Assembly (NCBI RefSeq): GCF_000612725.1
Contig: NZ_HG964450.1
Span: 132,933-194,046, forward strand
Length of the DNA: 61,114 nucleotides
Origin: Mycolicibacterium austroafricanum
GTDB taxonomy: Bacteria > Actinomycetota > Actinomycetes > Mycobacteriales > Mycobacteriaceae
Reading direction: 5' to 3'
The notes below the pieces were generated by a model. That model saw nothing but the letters and a program-made list of their open reading frames with translations, was not told where the DNA came from and made no database searches. Each line of letters opens with the position of its first letter. The first letter of the stretch is position 1. Shown piece after piece: positions 17,736 through 27,395 of this stretch. The position numbers and the translations under genes are program-made.

Positions 17736-18851
17736 ATGCGCGTCGGCATCCCGACGGAGATCAAGAACAACGAATACCGGGTCGCGATCACCCCGGCAGG
17801 GGTTGCGGAGTTGGTGCGACGCGGGCACGACGTCCTCGTCCAGTCCGGGGCGGGTGACGGATCGGCGATCTCGGACGCCGACTTCAAGCGCGCAGGCGCA
17901 CAGCTGGTCAACGGCGCCGACGAGGTGTGGGCCGAGGCCGAACTGCTGCTCAAGGTCAAAGAACCGATCGAAGCCGAGTACTCGCGGATGCGCGAAGGCC
18001 AGACCCTGTTCACCTACCTGCATCTGGCGGCGTCCAGGCCGTGCACCGACGCACTCATGGCCTCACGCACCACGTCGATCGCCTACGAAACCGTCCAGAC
18101 GGCCGACGGTGCGCTGCCGCTGCTCGCGCCGATGAGCGAGGTGGCGGGGCGACTCTCCGCACAGGTGGGCGCCTATCACCTGATGCGCACTCAGGGCGGC
18201 CGCGGCGTGCTGATGGGCGGCGTCCCCGGTGTCGCGCCGGCCAAGGTCGTGGTCATCGGCGGTGGCATGGCCGGCGACAATGCCGCCGCCGTGGCCTGGG
18301 GCATGGGCGCGCACGTCACCGTGTTCGACCTCAACGTCAACACACTGCGCAAGATCGACGCCGAGTACGGCGGCGCCATCGAGACCCGGTACTCGTCGAG
18401 GCTCGACCTGGAGGATGCGGTCAAGCAGGCCGACCTGGTGATCGGCGCGGTCCTGGTGCCCGGCCACAAGGCCCCCAAGCTCGTCACCAATTCAACGGTG
18501 GCGGCGATGAAGCCGGGGGCGGTCCTTGTCGACATCGCCATCGACCAGGGCGGCTGCTTCGAGGATTCCCGCCCCACCACCCACGACGATCCGACGTTCA
18601 CGGTGCACGACACGGTGTTCTACTGCGTGGCCAACATGCCCGGCGCGGTGCCGCGTACGTCGACGTGGGCGCTGACCAACGCCACGATGCCCTACGTGCT
18701 CAGGATCGCCGACAAGGGCTGGCGGGATGCCTGCCGCGCCGATGCCGCGCTGGCGAACGGGCTCTCGACCCATGAGGGCGCGCTGCTGTCCGATGAGGTG
18801 GCCGCCGATCTCGATCTGCCCTACACCGATCCGGCCGACGTACTGGCCTGA
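17736..18851 (+). CDS. ald: L-alanine dehydrogenase
   Basis: This 371-residue NAD-dependent enzyme interconverts alanine with pyruvate and ammonia and also reduces glyoxylate. It begins [20 protein letters not shown], has catalytic K and H in the N-terminal domain ([21 protein letters not shown]) and the NAD-binding loop [14 protein letters not shown] near residue 172. The ATG at 17736 has GAGGAG six bases upstream. In mycobacteria the gene is induced by alanine, hypoxia and starvation, which are also conditions where hydrogenases are used; their adjacency here is suggestive only. Confidence 0.96.
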   Translation: MRVGIPTEIKNNEYRVAITPAGVAELVRRGHDVLVQSGAGDGSAISDADFKRAGAQLVNGADEVWAEAELLLKVKEPIEAEYSRMREGQTLFTYLHLAASRPCTDALMASRTTSIAYETVQTADGALPLLAPMSEVAGRLSAQVGAYHLMRTQGGRGVLMGGVPGVAPAKVVVIGGGMAGDNAAAVAWGMGAHVTVFDLNVNTLRKIDAEYGGAIETRYSSRLDLEDAVKQADLVIGAVLVPGHKAPKLVTNSTVAAMKPGAVLVDIAIDQGGCFEDSRPTTHDDPTFTVHDTVFYCVANMPGAVPRTSTWALTNATMPYVLRIADKGWRDACRADAALANGLSTHEGALLSDEVAADLDLPYTDPADVLA

Positions 18852-18856
18852 GGGCA

Positions 18857-19234
18857 TCAGTCGAACAGATCACCGTCGACGTAGAACCACCGGCCGGCGC
18901 GCACCGCGAACCGGGACCGCTCGTGCAGGGCCCCGGTTCCGTGGTGGGCGAGGAACTCCACTTCGCCGGTCTGGTCGCCGGGTCGGCCTGCGACGGAGTC
19001 GATCACCTCCAACCGCGTCCACGTCACCGTGGCATCGTCGGCGATGTCGTCTGGTCGCGTGCGCGGATGCCACGTCCGCCAGATGTAGTCGGCCTCACCC
19101 GCGACGTACGCGCTGTAGCGCGACCTCATGAGCTGTTCGGCGGTCTGCGCCTGCCGCTCCCCTTGGTGGAGCGGCAGGCAGCAGCGTCCGTACGGTTCAC
19201 CGCTGCCACAGGGGCAGTCCTGGTCGGCTCGCAT
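18857..19234 (-). CDS. SEC-C motif (YchJ/UPF0225) protein
   Basis: This 125-residue protein starts MRADQDCPCGSGEPYGRCC, a zinc-binding SEC-C motif, followed by the helical UPF0225/YchJ domain (MRSRYSAYVAGEADYIWRTW) and a beta-sheet part ending FYVDGDLFD. The fold resembles NTF2/polyketide cyclase-like proteins; no function is established. It converges with ald (five bases) and is divergent from the DUF4334 gene, with which it appears to share a compact promoter region. Confidence 0.9.
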   Translation of the reverse strand: MRADQDCPCGSGEPYGRCCLPLHQGERQAQTAEQLMRSRYSAYVAGEADYIWRTWHPRTRPDDIADDATVTWTRLEVIDSVAGRPGDQTGEVEFLAHHGTGALHERSRFAVRAGRWFYVDGDLFD

Positions 19235-19237
19235 GGT

Positions 19238-19273
19238 CACAGTGTGCCTGATTTGACGGGTGTCAAGTACGAT
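19238..19273. promoter_or_regulatory. divergent promoters around a 14-base palindrome
   Basis: TTGAC-GGGT-GTCAA (19253-19266) is a perfect inverted repeat. On the minus strand TTGACA (19266-19261) is a consensus -35, with CACTGT (19244-19239) 16 bases on as a -10, starting transcription next to the SEC-C ATG. On the plus strand TACGAT (19268-19273) is a -10 ending seven bases before the DUF4334 ATG. Both messages would be leaderless or nearly so. A regulator on the palindrome could control both. Confidence 0.4.
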
Positions 19274-19280
19274 CGGCGGC

Positions 19281-19838
19281 ATGGTTGCGCTCACCGACGT
19301 GCTCACCGCCGTTCCGACCACCACCGCCGGGGCGCTGGAGCTCTTCGACTCCTGTCCTGCCATCGAGACCGACTTCATGCTCGGCACCTGGCACGGCGTG
19401 GAACTGCCGACCGGCCATCCACTGGACGGGCTACTGGCGGCCAGCGGCTGGTGGGGCAAACACTTCAAGGACTGCGAAACAGTCCACCCCTTGCTCTTCC
19501 CCACCGCCGACGGCGCCGGTCTGTGGCCGCTGAACCCAGCACTTGCGTTCGCCGGCCTCGGAGCGGCCACCAGGCTGCCCGTACTCGGGAGCCGCGGCTT
19601 CGCGGGCGTCATCACCGCGCTCAAACCCGCCCTCAGGGCGCGGGGGCCCAAGGCCAGGCTGCGCACCACCCGCTACCGCGGCGTGGACACCGCCACGATG
19701 ATCTACGACCAGCTACCGGTCAACGACGTGTTCCGCTCGATCGACGACCGAACCGTGCTGGGCGCGATGGATCTGCGCGGTATCAGGACACCGTATTTCT
19801 TTGTGCTGCAACGCGACAACTCGCTGCGACTAACCTAG
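19281..19838 (+). CDS. GXWXG/DUF4334 domain protein
   Basis: This 185-residue protein has an N-terminal GXWXG motif region ([19 protein letters not shown], about 38-56) followed by a DUF4334 region rich in beta strands ([20 protein letters not shown]). Both domains usually occur together in actinobacterial and fungal proteins of unknown role. The ATG at 19281 follows a -10 box with no ribosome-binding site, suggesting leaderless translation; an in-frame start seven codons earlier lies in the promoter. It converges with the beta-lactamase gene with a nine-base overlap. Confidence 0.85.
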   Translation: MVALTDVLTAVPTTTAGALELFDSCPAIETDFMLGTWHGVELPTGHPLDGLLAASGWWGKHFKDCETVHPLLFPTADGAGLWPLNPALAFAGLGAATRLPVLGSRGFAGVITALKPALRARGPKARLRTTRYRGVDTATMIYDQLPVNDVFRSIDDRTVLGAMDLRGIRTPYFFVLQRDNSLRLT

Positions 19839-20720
19839 TTCGGACAGCACCAACGCTGCCAGCTCACCGATGAGCGGGCGCAGACTCGGGGCGTCGGGGT
19901 CATCGACCGCGGACCTGGTCATCAGCGACAGCAGCACCTGCTGCCCGGCAGGACCGTACGCCACGCCGACATCGTTGGTGGTGCCGTAATCCCCGCTACC
20001 CGTTTTGTCCGCACTGGTGTAGCCGGCGGGCAGTCCCGCGCGCATGCTCGAGGTCTGATTGGCCAGCATCCAGTCCAGGAGCTGTTGGCGGGTCGGCGGA
20101 TTCAGCACGTCGCCGGTCAGGATGTTGCGGTAACCGTCACCCAGCGCACGCGGCGTGCTGGTGTCCCTCGGATCCCCCGGCAGCGCGGAATTCAACTCGA
20201 CCTCCCAGCGGTCCAACCGCGTGCGGTGGTCGCCGATGCTGCGCGCGAACGCGGTGATCGCCTGCGGCCCGCCGAGCACGCGCAGCAGACCGTTGGCCGC
20301 TGCGTTGTCGCTCTGCTGCAGCGCGGCCTGACACAACTCGGCCAACGACATCGACGTCCCCACCCGCGGCTCGGTCACCGGCGAATGGGGGCGGATGTCC
20401 CCGGGCTCGATCGGGACCGCGTCGTTGAGCGTCAGCTCGCCCGTCTGGGTGCGCTGCAGCACCGCCGCGGCCGCGTACGCCTTGAAGGTCGAACACATCG
20501 CGAAGGACTCAGTATCGCGATAGGCGAGGCTCTTTTGCGTGTTCAGATCGATTGCGTACAAACCGATCTGGGCATTGTGCCGGCGACCGAGCGCATCGAG
20601 GCGCTGTTCTACCGGCGGTAGCGGTTGTGCGGGGTCGGCGAGCACGGTCTGCGGGGAACACGCGGTCAGCGTGACCAGCGACAGCCCGCCGAGCAGTACG
20701 TTTCGTCGGGAAAAATCCAT
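19830..20720 (-). CDS. class A beta-lactamase, Tat-exported lipoprotein
   Basis: This 296-residue protein has all class A motifs: S77-T-F-K80 (active-site Ser and Lys), S137-D-N139, E173-V-E-L-N177 (general base) and K239-T-G. The N-terminus [12 protein letters not shown] is a twin-arginine signal and LTAC ends at C21, a lipobox, so the enzyme should be a lipid-anchored protein outside the membrane, like BlaC/BlaS of mycobacteria, which give intrinsic penicillin resistance. A GTG one codon upstream is an alternative start. It is downstream of and co-oriented with pepR but only 18 bases from it on the far side, so it has its own start near 20720. Confidence 0.93.
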   Translation of the reverse strand: MDFSRRNVLLGGLSLVTLTACSPQTVLADPAQPLPPVEQRLDALGRRHNAQIGLYAIDLNTQKSLAYRDTESFAMCSTFKAYAAAAVLQRTQTGELTLNDAVPIEPGDIRPHSPVTEPRVGTSMSLAELCQAALQQSDNAAANGLLRVLGGPQAITAFARSIGDHRTRLDRWEVELNSALPGDPRDTSTPRALGDGYRNILTGDVLNPPTRQQLLDWMLANQTSSMRAGLPAGYTSADKTGSGDYGTTNDVGVAYGPAGQQVLLSLMTRSAVDDPDAPSLRPLIGELAALVLSELG

Positions 20721-20738
20721 CACCTACGAGGCTACCGG

Positions 20739-22094
20739 TCAGCTCCCGATCCTCTGCAACGGCCGCGGCAGCGACCGCTTCCTGTGCACCGGGCCGAGCA
20801 CCGCCGCACCGAAGGGTTTGGTGAGCAGTTGCCGCGCGACCGCGTTGACGTCCTCGAGGGTGACCTCGTCGATGCGCGCCAGCGTCTCGGCGATGCTGCG
20901 GTGCTTGCCGTAGTTCAGCTCGCTGCGCCCGATCCGGTTCATCCGCGACGCCGAATCCTCGAGACCGAGCACCAGCCCGCCCCGCAGCGACCCCTTCGCG
21001 ATCCTGCACTCGTCGGCGGTGATTCCGTCACGGGCCACCTCGGTCAGCACGTCGGTGGTCACCCGCACGACCTCGTCGAACCGCTCCGGTAGGCACCCTG
21101 CGTAGATCGACAGCGCACCGCTCTCGGCGAAGGTGTCCACCGTGGAGTACACCGAGTAGGCCAGCCCGCGGGTCTCCCGAATCTGCTGGAAGAGCCGTGA
21201 ACTCAGGCCCCCGCCGAGGGCCGAGTTCAGCACCGACAACGCCCAGCGGTGGTCCCAGTGCCGGCCCGGGGTTCGCACGCCCAATGACAGATGGGTCTGC
21301 TCGGCGTCACGGCTGACCAGGTGCAGTGTCGGCTGTCCGCCCACGCGACCGGCGCCCTTCCGCGGCGGCACCGGGGCCCGGCCCCGCTCCAGGCGCGGGC
21401 CGAAGTGTTCACGGACGAGCTTGACCACCATGTCGTGCTCGACGTTGCCCGCGACCGCCACCACCATCCGGTCCGGCGTGTACCGGCGCACATGGAACGA
21501 ATGCAGCTGCGACCGGGTCATCGCCGAGATCGACTCGACACTGCCGATCACCGGCCGGCCGACGGGGTGGTCGCCGAACATCGCCGACAGGAACACATCG
21601 CCGAGTGTGTCCTCCGGATCGTCGTCGCGCATCGCGATCTCTTCGAGCACGACATCGCGCTCGACCTCCACGTCACCCGGAGCGCAACGCCCGTTCAGGA
21701 CGACGTCGGCGACCAGGTCGACGGCCAGCTCCAGATCCGAGTCCAGCACGTGCGCGTAGTAGCAGGTGTGTTCCCTGGCGGTGAACGCGTTGAGCTCACC
21801 ACCGACGGCGTCGACCGCCTGGGCGATCTGCACCGCGGTACGCGTCGGAGTGGCCTTGAACAGCAGGTGTTCCAGGAAGTGCGCAGCACCGGCCACACTT
21901 CGGCCTTCGTCGCGCGACCCCACGTTCACCCACACCCCGACCGACGCCGAGTGCACCGACGGGATGTGCTCGGTGACCACACGCAGGCCACCGGGCAACT
22001 GGGTGCGGCGCACCGCCGTCGACTTATCGGGGGCGTCTCCGCCGCGTTTTCCGCGGCGGAGCGCCTGCGAGCTAGCTGCTTGTCGTCGCTGCAT
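20739..22094 (-). CDS. pepR: M16-family zinc metalloprotease PepR
   Basis: This 451-residue protein has the inverted zinc motif HFLEH at 72-76 (His72, Glu75 catalytic, His76) and a downstream Glu-bearing helix ([18 protein letters not shown]), then a second inactive M16 domain. It corresponds to Rv2782c next to gpsI in M. tuberculosis. The ATG at 22094 lies 23 bases inside gpsI; longer versions of the frame run through gpsI and are not protein-like. Mycobacterial substrates are not established, though M16 enzymes process peptides and organellar presequences. It is probably cotranscribed with gpsI. Confidence 0.92.
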   Translation of the reverse strand: MQRRQAASSQALRRGKRGGDAPDKSTAVRRTQLPGGLRVVTEHIPSVHSASVGVWVNVGSRDEGRSVAGAAHFLEHLLFKATPTRTAVQIAQAVDAVGGELNAFTAREHTCYYAHVLDSDLELAVDLVADVVLNGRCAPGDVEVERDVVLEEIAMRDDDPEDTLGDVFLSAMFGDHPVGRPVIGSVESISAMTRSQLHSFHVRRYTPDRMVVAVAGNVEHDMVVKLVREHFGPRLERGRAPVPPRKGAGRVGGQPTLHLVSRDAEQTHLSLGVRTPGRHWDHRWALSVLNSALGGGLSSRLFQQIRETRGLAYSVYSTVDTFAESGALSIYAGCLPERFDEVVRVTTDVLTEVARDGITADECRIAKGSLRGGLVLGLEDSASRMNRIGRSELNYGKHRSIAETLARIDEVTLEDVNAVARQLLTKPFGAAVLGPVHRKRSLPRPLQRIGS

Positions 22095-24336
22095 CGACCG
22101 GTGCGTCAGCGGGTGCGTCGGCTGCCGTCTCGCTCTCTTCGGCGACCAGGACCAGCGAGATCTTGCCGCGGTTGTCGATGTCGGCGATCTCCACGCGCAG
22201 CTTGTCGCCGACCTTCGCCACGTCCTCGACCTTGTTGATCCGCTTGCCGCGGCCCAACTTGGAGATGTGCACCAGACCGTCACGGCCCGGCAACAAGGAA
22301 ACGAAAGCTCCAAAGTCGGTGGTCTTCACCACCGTGCCGAGGAAGCGCTCGCCGACCTTGGGCAGCTGCGGGTTGGCGATGGCGTTGATCTTGTCGATCG
22401 CCGCCTGTGCCGCCTCGCCATTGCTGGCGCCGACGAACACGGTGCCGTCGTCCTCGATCGAGATCGACGCGCCGGTCTCCTCGGTGATCGAGTTGATCAT
22501 CTTGCCCTTGGGCCCGATGACCTCGCCGATCTTGTCGACGGGCACCTTGATCGTGGTGATGCGCGGTGCGTACGGGCTCATCTCGTCGGGGGTGTCGATG
22601 GCCTCGGCCATCACCTCGAGGATGGTGATCCGGGCGTCCTTGGCCTGCGCGAGGGCACCTGCCAGCACCTGGGAGGGAATACCGTCGAGCTTGGTGTCCA
22701 GCTGCAGGGCGGTGACGAAGTCCTTGGTGCCCGCGCACTTGAAGTCCATGTCGCCGAACGCGTCCTCGGCGCCGAGGATGTCGGTCAGCGTGACGAAGCG
22801 ACGCTCGGTCTTGCCGTCAATTTCAATGTCGTCAGAGACGAGACCCATCGCGATGCCGGCGACCGGAGCCTTCAGCGGCACACCGGCGTTCAGCAGCGAC
22901 AACGTCGAGGCACACACCGAGCCCATCGAGGTCGAACCGTTGGAGCCCAACGCCTCCGACACCTGACGGATCGCGTACGGGAACTCCTCGACGCTGGGCA
23001 GCACCGGCACCAGGGCACGCTCGGCGAGCGCACCGTGGCCGATCTCGCGGCGCTTCGGCGAGCCGACGCGGCCGGTCTCACCGGTCGAGTACGGCGGGAA
23101 GTTGTAGTGGTGCATGTAGCGCTTGGAGGTCTCCGGGCCCAGCGAGTCGATCTGCTGGGCCATCTTGACCATGTCCAACGTGGTGACACCCATGATCTGG
23201 GTCTCGCCACGCTCGAACAGCGCGCTGCCGTGCGCCCGCGGAACCACCGCGACCTCGGCAGACAGGGCGCGGATGTCAGTGACGCCGCGGCCGTCGATGC
23301 GGAAGTGGTCGGTCAGGATGCGCTGGCGGACAAGCTTTTTGGTCAGCGAGCGGTAGGCGGCGCCGATCTCCTTCTCACGTCCGGCGTACTGCTCGGCGAG
23401 CCGGTTGAGGACCTCGACCTTGATCTCGTCGGTGCGGTCGTTGCGCTCGTTCTTGCCCGCGATGGTCAGCGCCTCCGACAGCGCCTCGGTGGCCACCGAG
23501 GCGACGGAGTAGTAGACGTCGTCGCCATAATCGGGGAACAGCGGGTACTCGGCCGTCTCCTTGCCGGCGGCACCGGCCAACGCGGCCTGGGCGTCGCACA
23601 GCACGGCGATGAACGGCTTGGCGGCCTCAAGGCCCTCGGCCACGACCGTCTCGGTGGGTGCACCCGCACCACCGGCGACGAGTTCGATGACGTTCTCGGT
23701 GGCCTCGGCCTCGACCATCATGATCGCGACGTCTTTGTGGTCATCCCCAACTTTGCGGCCGGCGACGACCATGTCGAACACGGCCCGCTCGAGCTGCTCG
23801 ACGGTCGGGAACGCCACCCACTGGCCGTCGATCAGGGCGACGCGCACACCGCCGACCGGACCGGAGAACGGCAGGCCGGAGATCTGGGTCGACGCCGATG
23901 CGGCGTTGATGGCGAGCACGTCGTAGAGATCCTTGGGATCCAGGCTCAGCACCGTGACCACGACCTGGATCTCGTTGCGCAGACCGCTGACGAACGACGG
24001 GCGCAGCGGCCGGTCGATCAGGCGGCAGGTCAGGATCGCGTCGGTGGACGGGCGACCCTCGCGGCGGAAGAACGAGCCGGGGATGCGGCCCGCGGCGTAC
24101 ATGCGCTCCTCGACGTCGATGGTCAACGGGAAGAAGTCGAAGTGCTCTTTGGGGCTCTTGCTGGCGGTCGTCGCGCTCAGCAGCATGGTCTCGTCGTCGA
24201 GGTAGGCGACGACGGCTCCGGCAGCCTGCTGGGCCAGCCGGCCGGCCTCGAAGCGAATGGTGCGGGTGCCGAAGCTCCCGTTGTCGATGGTGGCGGTGGA
24301 TTCGAACACGCCGTCTTCAATTTCAACTACAGACAT
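22072..24336 (-). CDS. gpsI: polynucleotide phosphorylase (GpsI/PNPase)
   Basis: This 754-residue 3'-5' exoribonuclease phosphorolytically degrades RNA and can add tails. It has two RNase PH domains (about 15-240 and 330-560; [14 protein letters not shown] [14 protein letters not shown] and [14 protein letters not shown]), a linking helical domain, a KH domain ([20 protein letters not shown], about 610) and a C-terminal S1 domain ([20 protein letters not shown]). The start MSVVEIEDG at 24336 is standard for mycobacteria. It lies downstream of rpsO as in most bacteria, separated here by 379 bases with hairpins. Confidence 0.97.
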   Translation of the reverse strand: MSVVEIEDGVFESTATIDNGSFGTRTIRFEAGRLAQQAAGAVVAYLDDETMLLSATTASKSPKEHFDFFPLTIDVEERMYAAGRIPGSFFRREGRPSTDAILTCRLIDRPLRPSFVSGLRNEIQVVVTVLSLDPKDLYDVLAINAASASTQISGLPFSGPVGGVRVALIDGQWVAFPTVEQLERAVFDMVVAGRKVGDDHKDVAIMMVEAEATENVIELVAGGAGAPTETVVAEGLEAAKPFIAVLCDAQAALAGAAGKETAEYPLFPDYGDDVYYSVASVATEALSEALTIAGKNERNDRTDEIKVEVLNRLAEQYAGREKEIGAAYRSLTKKLVRQRILTDHFRIDGRGVTDIRALSAEVAVVPRAHGSALFERGETQIMGVTTLDMVKMAQQIDSLGPETSKRYMHHYNFPPYSTGETGRVGSPKRREIGHGALAERALVPVLPSVEEFPYAIRQVSEALGSNGSTSMGSVCASTLSLLNAGVPLKAPVAGIAMGLVSDDIEIDGKTERRFVTLTDILGAEDAFGDMDFKCAGTKDFVTALQLDTKLDGIPSQVLAGALAQAKDARITILEVMAEAIDTPDEMSPYAPRITTIKVPVDKIGEVIGPKGKMINSITEETGASISIEDDGTVFVGASNGEAAQAAIDKINAIANPQLPKVGERFLGTVVKTTDFGAFVSLLPGRDGLVHISKLGRGKRINKVEDVAKVGDKLRVEIADIDNRGKISLVLVAEESETAADAPADAPVDAATTSS

Positions 24337-24459
24337 GGACGTCCGTATGGCCTCTCTGATTCACATCAGCGGTTTCGCGTGATCACGCGCAATGATGCGG
24401 ACAACTCCGGGTCGCCCCGGGAAGTCTCGCCCTGATGCGTCGACGGCCGTCGATCGAAG

Positions 24460-24482
24460 CTGCCGGAGTGTCTCTCCGGCAG
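24460..24482 (-). promoter_or_regulatory. perfect hairpin in the gpsI leader
   Basis: CTGCCGGAG (24460-24468) and CTCCGGCAG (24474-24482) pair perfectly around a five-base loop, about 125 bases upstream of the gpsI start. In Escherichia coli a leader stem cut by RNase III allows PNPase to repress its own message; a similar role here is inferred. Confidence 0.45.
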
Positions 24483-24662
24483 CCACTACCGAAGACCGCG
24501 CGATCGGGCGGTTTGTGTCATGTCACGCGGGAACGGTGCACGCGGATCTGCGAGGACCGCACCCAGTTGTTCGTGCCGTTGGCATCGGAACGCACCCATG
24601 GTACATCCCGGCACACACAAAACCCCTAATCCGGGGCCGCGGTACGCACCGACAGAACAGAA

Positions 24663-24693
24663 CCGCCCCGCTGCCGGATCGGCGGCGGGGCGG
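24663..24693 (-). terminator. rpsO terminator hairpin
   Basis: CCGCCCCGCTGCC (24663-24675) and GGCGGCGGGGCGG (24681-24693) form a 13-pair stem with one non-Watson-Crick pair and a five-base loop, 22 bases after the rpsO stop on the minus strand. No U-run follows, as is common for mycobacterial intrinsic terminators. Confidence 0.65.
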
Positions 24694-24715
24694 TGTCCGA
24701 ACGAGATGCGCTGGG

Positions 24716-24985
24716 TCAGCGGCGCAGACCCAGGCGTTCGATGAGCGAGCGGTAGCGCTCGACGTCGACCTGGGCGACGTACTTGAGCAGCCGGCGGCGG
24801 CGGCCGACCAGCAGCAGCAGCCCGCGGCGCGAGTGGTGATCGTGCTTGTGCTGCTTCAGGTGCTCGGTCAGATCGACGATCCGCTTGGTCAGCAGGGCCA
24901 CCTGGGCCTCCGGCGAACCGGTATCGGTGTCGTGCAGGCCGTACTGGCCCAGGATTTCCTTCTTCTGTTCGGCAGTGAGCGCCAC
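24716..24985 (-). CDS. rpsO: 30S ribosomal protein S15
   Basis: This 89-residue protein binds 16S rRNA and nucleates the platform of the small subunit. The sequence shows the family hallmarks [31 protein letters not shown] and [15 protein letters not shown]. Length and position between ribF and gpsI match other mycobacteria. It begins [12 protein letters not shown] at an ATG. The 156 bases upstream to ribF should hold its promoter. A strong hairpin follows it. Confidence 0.98.
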   Translation of the reverse strand: MALTAEQKKEILGQYGLHDTDTGSPEAQVALLTKRIVDLTEHLKQHKHDHHSRRGLLLLVGRRRRLLKYVAQVDVERYRSLIERLGLRR

Positions 24986-25141
24986 GAGATGACTCCATCA
25001 ATTCGGTCCGCGAACATCGAGGGCACCGACATCAGAATCGAGCCCCGAAAAAGCGCGGCCACCGCGAACTGCAGCACGCGCCGGGTCGGCAGGCAGTCTA
25101 GCAGCGGGCACAGCTCACCCGCGAATCCGGCGAAAGCCCTG

Positions 25142-26116
25142 CTAGTGGGCCGACAGCAGCGCGCGGGCGCGTTCGGTGTCGGCTCCCATCGCGGTGACCA
25201 GGTCGGCCACCGAATCGAACTTCTCCTGCCCGCGCAGGCGCGCGACGAAGTCGACGGCGACGTGCTGGCCGTACAGGTCGGCGCTGGTGTCCAGCACGAA
25301 CGCCTCGACGGTGCGGGTGCGCCCGGAGAAGGTCGGGTTGGTGCCCACCGACACCGCGGCCTGGTAGCGCTCCCCCGGCGTGACGGTGCCGACGACAGGG
25401 CTGTGCCCCAGCACGGTGAACCAGGCCGCGTAGACGCCGTCGGCCGGGATCGCCGAGTACATGGGCGGGGCGACGTTGGCGGTGGGAAACCCGAGCACTC
25501 GGCCGCGGCCGTCGCCGCGCACGACGACACCCTCGACCCGGTGCGGGCGGCCCAGCGCCTCGGCCGCGGCGACCATGTCTCCGGCGTCGACGCAGGACCG
25601 GATGTAGGTCGACGAGAAGGTGACGGTCTCGTCCTGGTGATGTTCGGCGACCAGCGAGAGCGAGTCCACCGCGAAGCCGAACCGCTCGCCGGCCTTGCGC
25701 AGCAGGTCGACGTTGCCCGCGGCCTTCTTGCCGAAGGTGAAGTTCTCCCCGACGAGCACCTCGACGACGTGGAGTCGCTCGACGAGAAGTTCGTGGATGT
25801 AGCGCTCCGGGGTGAGCTTCATGAAGTCGGAGGTGAACGGCATGACGAGGAAGACGTCGATACCGAGTTCCTCGACGAGCTCGGCCCGCCGCGTCAGCGT
25901 GGTGAGCTGGGCGGGGTGGCTGCCCGGGAAGACGACCTCCATCGGATGCGGGTCGAAGGTCATCAGGACGACCGGCACCCCGCGCGAGCGTCCGGCCTTG
26001 ACCGCACGGCTGATCAACTCCTGGTGTCCCCGATGGACACCGTCGAACACTCCGATGGTGACGACGCACCGACCCCAGTCTGTGGGGATTTCGTCCTGCC
26101 CCCGCCAGCGCTGCAC
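25142..26116 (-). CDS. ribF: bifunctional riboflavin kinase/FAD synthetase
   Basis: This 324-residue enzyme phosphorylates riboflavin to FMN and adenylylates FMN to FAD. The N-terminal adenylyltransferase domain has TIGVFDGVHRGHQELI (about residues 20-35) and FSSTYIRSCVDAGDM; the C-terminal riboflavin kinase domain has RVLGFPTANV and the GVYAAWFTV strand, then the PTF-bearing NPTFSGRTRTVEAFVLD. It is divergent from sirR, with 92 bases between them. Flavin cofactors serve many dehydrogenases including those encoded nearby. The family length and motifs are complete. Confidence 0.97.
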   Translation of the reverse strand: MQRWRGQDEIPTDWGRCVVTIGVFDGVHRGHQELISRAVKAGRSRGVPVVLMTFDPHPMEVVFPGSHPAQLTTLTRRAELVEELGIDVFLVMPFTSDFMKLTPERYIHELLVERLHVVEVLVGENFTFGKKAAGNVDLLRKAGERFGFAVDSLSLVAEHHQDETVTFSSTYIRSCVDAGDMVAAAEALGRPHRVEGVVVRGDGRGRVLGFPTANVAPPMYSAIPADGVYAAWFTVLGHSPVVGTVTPGERYQAAVSVGTNPTFSGRTRTVEAFVLDTSADLYGQHVAVDFVARLRGQEKFDSVADLVTAMGADTERARALLSAH

Positions 26117-26194
26117 GCCGCTAGCCTACGACCCGATCGCAACTCTGGCTCAAATAGCTGCCGAGCGACACCACCGGATCAGGTGATGATTGCC

Positions 26195-26200
26195 TAAACT
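26195..26200 (+). promoter_or_regulatory. -10 box of near-leaderless sirR promoter
   Basis: TAAACT fits TANNNT and ends eight bases before the GTG at 26209, so the message would start at or within two bases of the codon. No ribosome-binding site is present. Confidence 0.4.
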
Positions 26201-26208
26201 TTCTCTTC

Positions 26209-26955
26209 GTGAGTCCTGATGGCAACCCCGCCAACCCCACTGATCTGTCGACGGTCGCCCAGGACTACCTGAAGGTCATCTGGACCGCACAGGAGTGGTC
26301 GCGCGAGAAGGTCAGCACCAAACTGCTGGCCGAGCGGATCGGGGTGTCGGCGAGCACGGCGTCGGAGTCGATCCGCAAACTGGCCGACCAGGGCCTGGTC
26401 GACCACGAGAAGTACGGCGCGGTCACCTTGACCGAGGCCGGTCGCCGCGCCGCGCTGGCCATGGTGCGCCGGCACCGCCTGATGGAGACGTTCCTGGTCA
26501 ACGAGCTCGGCTACAGCTGGGACGAGGTCCACGACGAGGCCGAGGTGCTCGAGCACGCCGTCTCCGATCGGATGCTCGACCGGATAGACGCCAAACTCGG
26601 CTACCCGACCCGCGACCCGCACGGCGATCCCATCCCGGCCGCCGACGGCAGGGTGCCCACGCCTCCCGCACGTCAGCTGTCGGACTGCCAGGACGGCGAG
26701 GCGGGCACCGTCGCACGCATCTCCGACGCCGACCCCGAGATGCTGCGGTACTTCGACGCGGTGGGAATCAACCTGGACTCCCGGCTGCGCGTGGTGGCCC
26801 GGCGCGACTTCGCCGGCATGATCTCGGTGGCCATAGAGAATCCAGAACACCCAGAAAATCCGGCGAACCCCGACGGGGCCACGTCCGGCCATGACAACGA
26901 AACCACCGTCGACCTCGGAAGCCCAGCCGCACAGGCGATTTGGGTCACAGCGTAG
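26209..26955 (+). CDS. sirR: DtxR/MntR-family metal-dependent repressor SirR
   Basis: This 248-residue protein has an N-terminal winged helix (DYLKVIWTAQEWSREKVST; ERIGVSASTASESIRKLAD), a dimerisation/metal-binding domain with METFLVNELGYSWDEVHDEA and EVLEHAVSDRM (His/Glu/Cys-type ligands), and a FeoA/SH3-like C-terminal domain followed by a Pro/Asn-rich tail (about residues 208-248). It corresponds to Rv2788. Members sense Mn or Fe and repress uptake genes. No nearby transporter is seen, so its targets are elsewhere. The tail is longer than the core family. Confidence 0.92.
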   Translation: MSPDGNPANPTDLSTVAQDYLKVIWTAQEWSREKVSTKLLAERIGVSASTASESIRKLADQGLVDHEKYGAVTLTEAGRRAALAMVRRHRLMETFLVNELGYSWDEVHDEAEVLEHAVSDRMLDRIDAKLGYPTRDPHGDPIPAADGRVPTPPARQLSDCQDGEAGTVARISDADPEMLRYFDAVGINLDSRLRVVARRDFAGMISVAIENPEHPENPANPDGATSGHDNETTVDLGSPAAQAIWVTA

Positions 26956-26963
26956 GAGTACAC

Positions 26964-27395
26964 ATGGCCAAACTGGAGTTGTCCCGCTCGCTGCCCATCC
27001 CAGCCGAGCGCGCCTGGCACCATGCCGCGGACCTGTCCACTCTGGGCGAGTGGATGAGCATGCACCAGGGCTGGCGCTCGGAGCTGCCCGACGAACTCGG
27101 GGTCGGCGCCACGGTGGTCGGGGTGGCGGGCGCCAAGGGCATGCGCAACCGGGTCACCTGGACAGTGCGCAGGTTCGACCCACCCTCAGCCCTCGAGATC
27201 AGCGGCGAGGGCGTGGGCGGAACCCGCTACAAGCTGGCGATGAAGGTCGCCTCCGCCGGAGACGGCTGCACATTCACCGTCCGGATGGATCTGGGCGGCG
27301 CCCCACTGTTCGGCCCCATCGGCGTCGCAGCCGTCCGCGCGGTCAAAGGCGACATCGACAAGTCGATCGAACGCTTCGAACAGCTCTACGCCTAG
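26964..27395 (+). CDS. SRPBCC (polyketide cyclase-like) protein
   Basis: This 143-residue START/Bet v 1-type protein begins MAKLELSRSLPIPAERAW and shows the helix-grip pattern (LSTLGEWMSMHQGWRSELP, GTRYKLAMKVAS). The family binds hydrophobic ligands in a deep pocket; the ligand is unknown. The ATG at 26964 has GTAGGAG five bases upstream and lies eight bases after sirR, so the two may be cotranscribed. A degraded second copy of its central part is found at 44760-44903. Confidence 0.88.
   Translation: MAKLELSRSLPIPAERAWHHAADLSTLGEWMSMHQGWRSELPDELGVGATVVGVAGAKGMRNRVTWTVRRFDPPSALEISGEGVGGTRYKLAMKVASAGDGCTFTVRMDLGGAPLFGPIGVAAVRAVKGDIDKSIERFEQLYA

Larger units (their letters stand above)
24337..24715 (-). 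other. 379-base gpsI-rpsO intergenic region
   Basis: No convincing gene lies here. M. tuberculosis has lppU in this interval; I find no equivalent. The region contains the rpsO terminator hairpin near its rpsO end and a separate perfect hairpin at 24460-24482, so gpsI is likely transcribed from its own promoter and possibly processed in its leader. Confidence 0.6.

Noticed and set aside
22094..24435. Very long plus-strand frame opposite gpsI
   Set aside because: It mirrors the polynucleotide phosphorylase gene, whose product is complete and well recognised; the plus-strand translation has no domain.
24392..26197. Plus-strand 601-codon frame across rpsO and ribF
   Set aside because: It runs antisense to two certain genes and through their intergenic region; composition is Arg/His/Gly-rich without domain signals.
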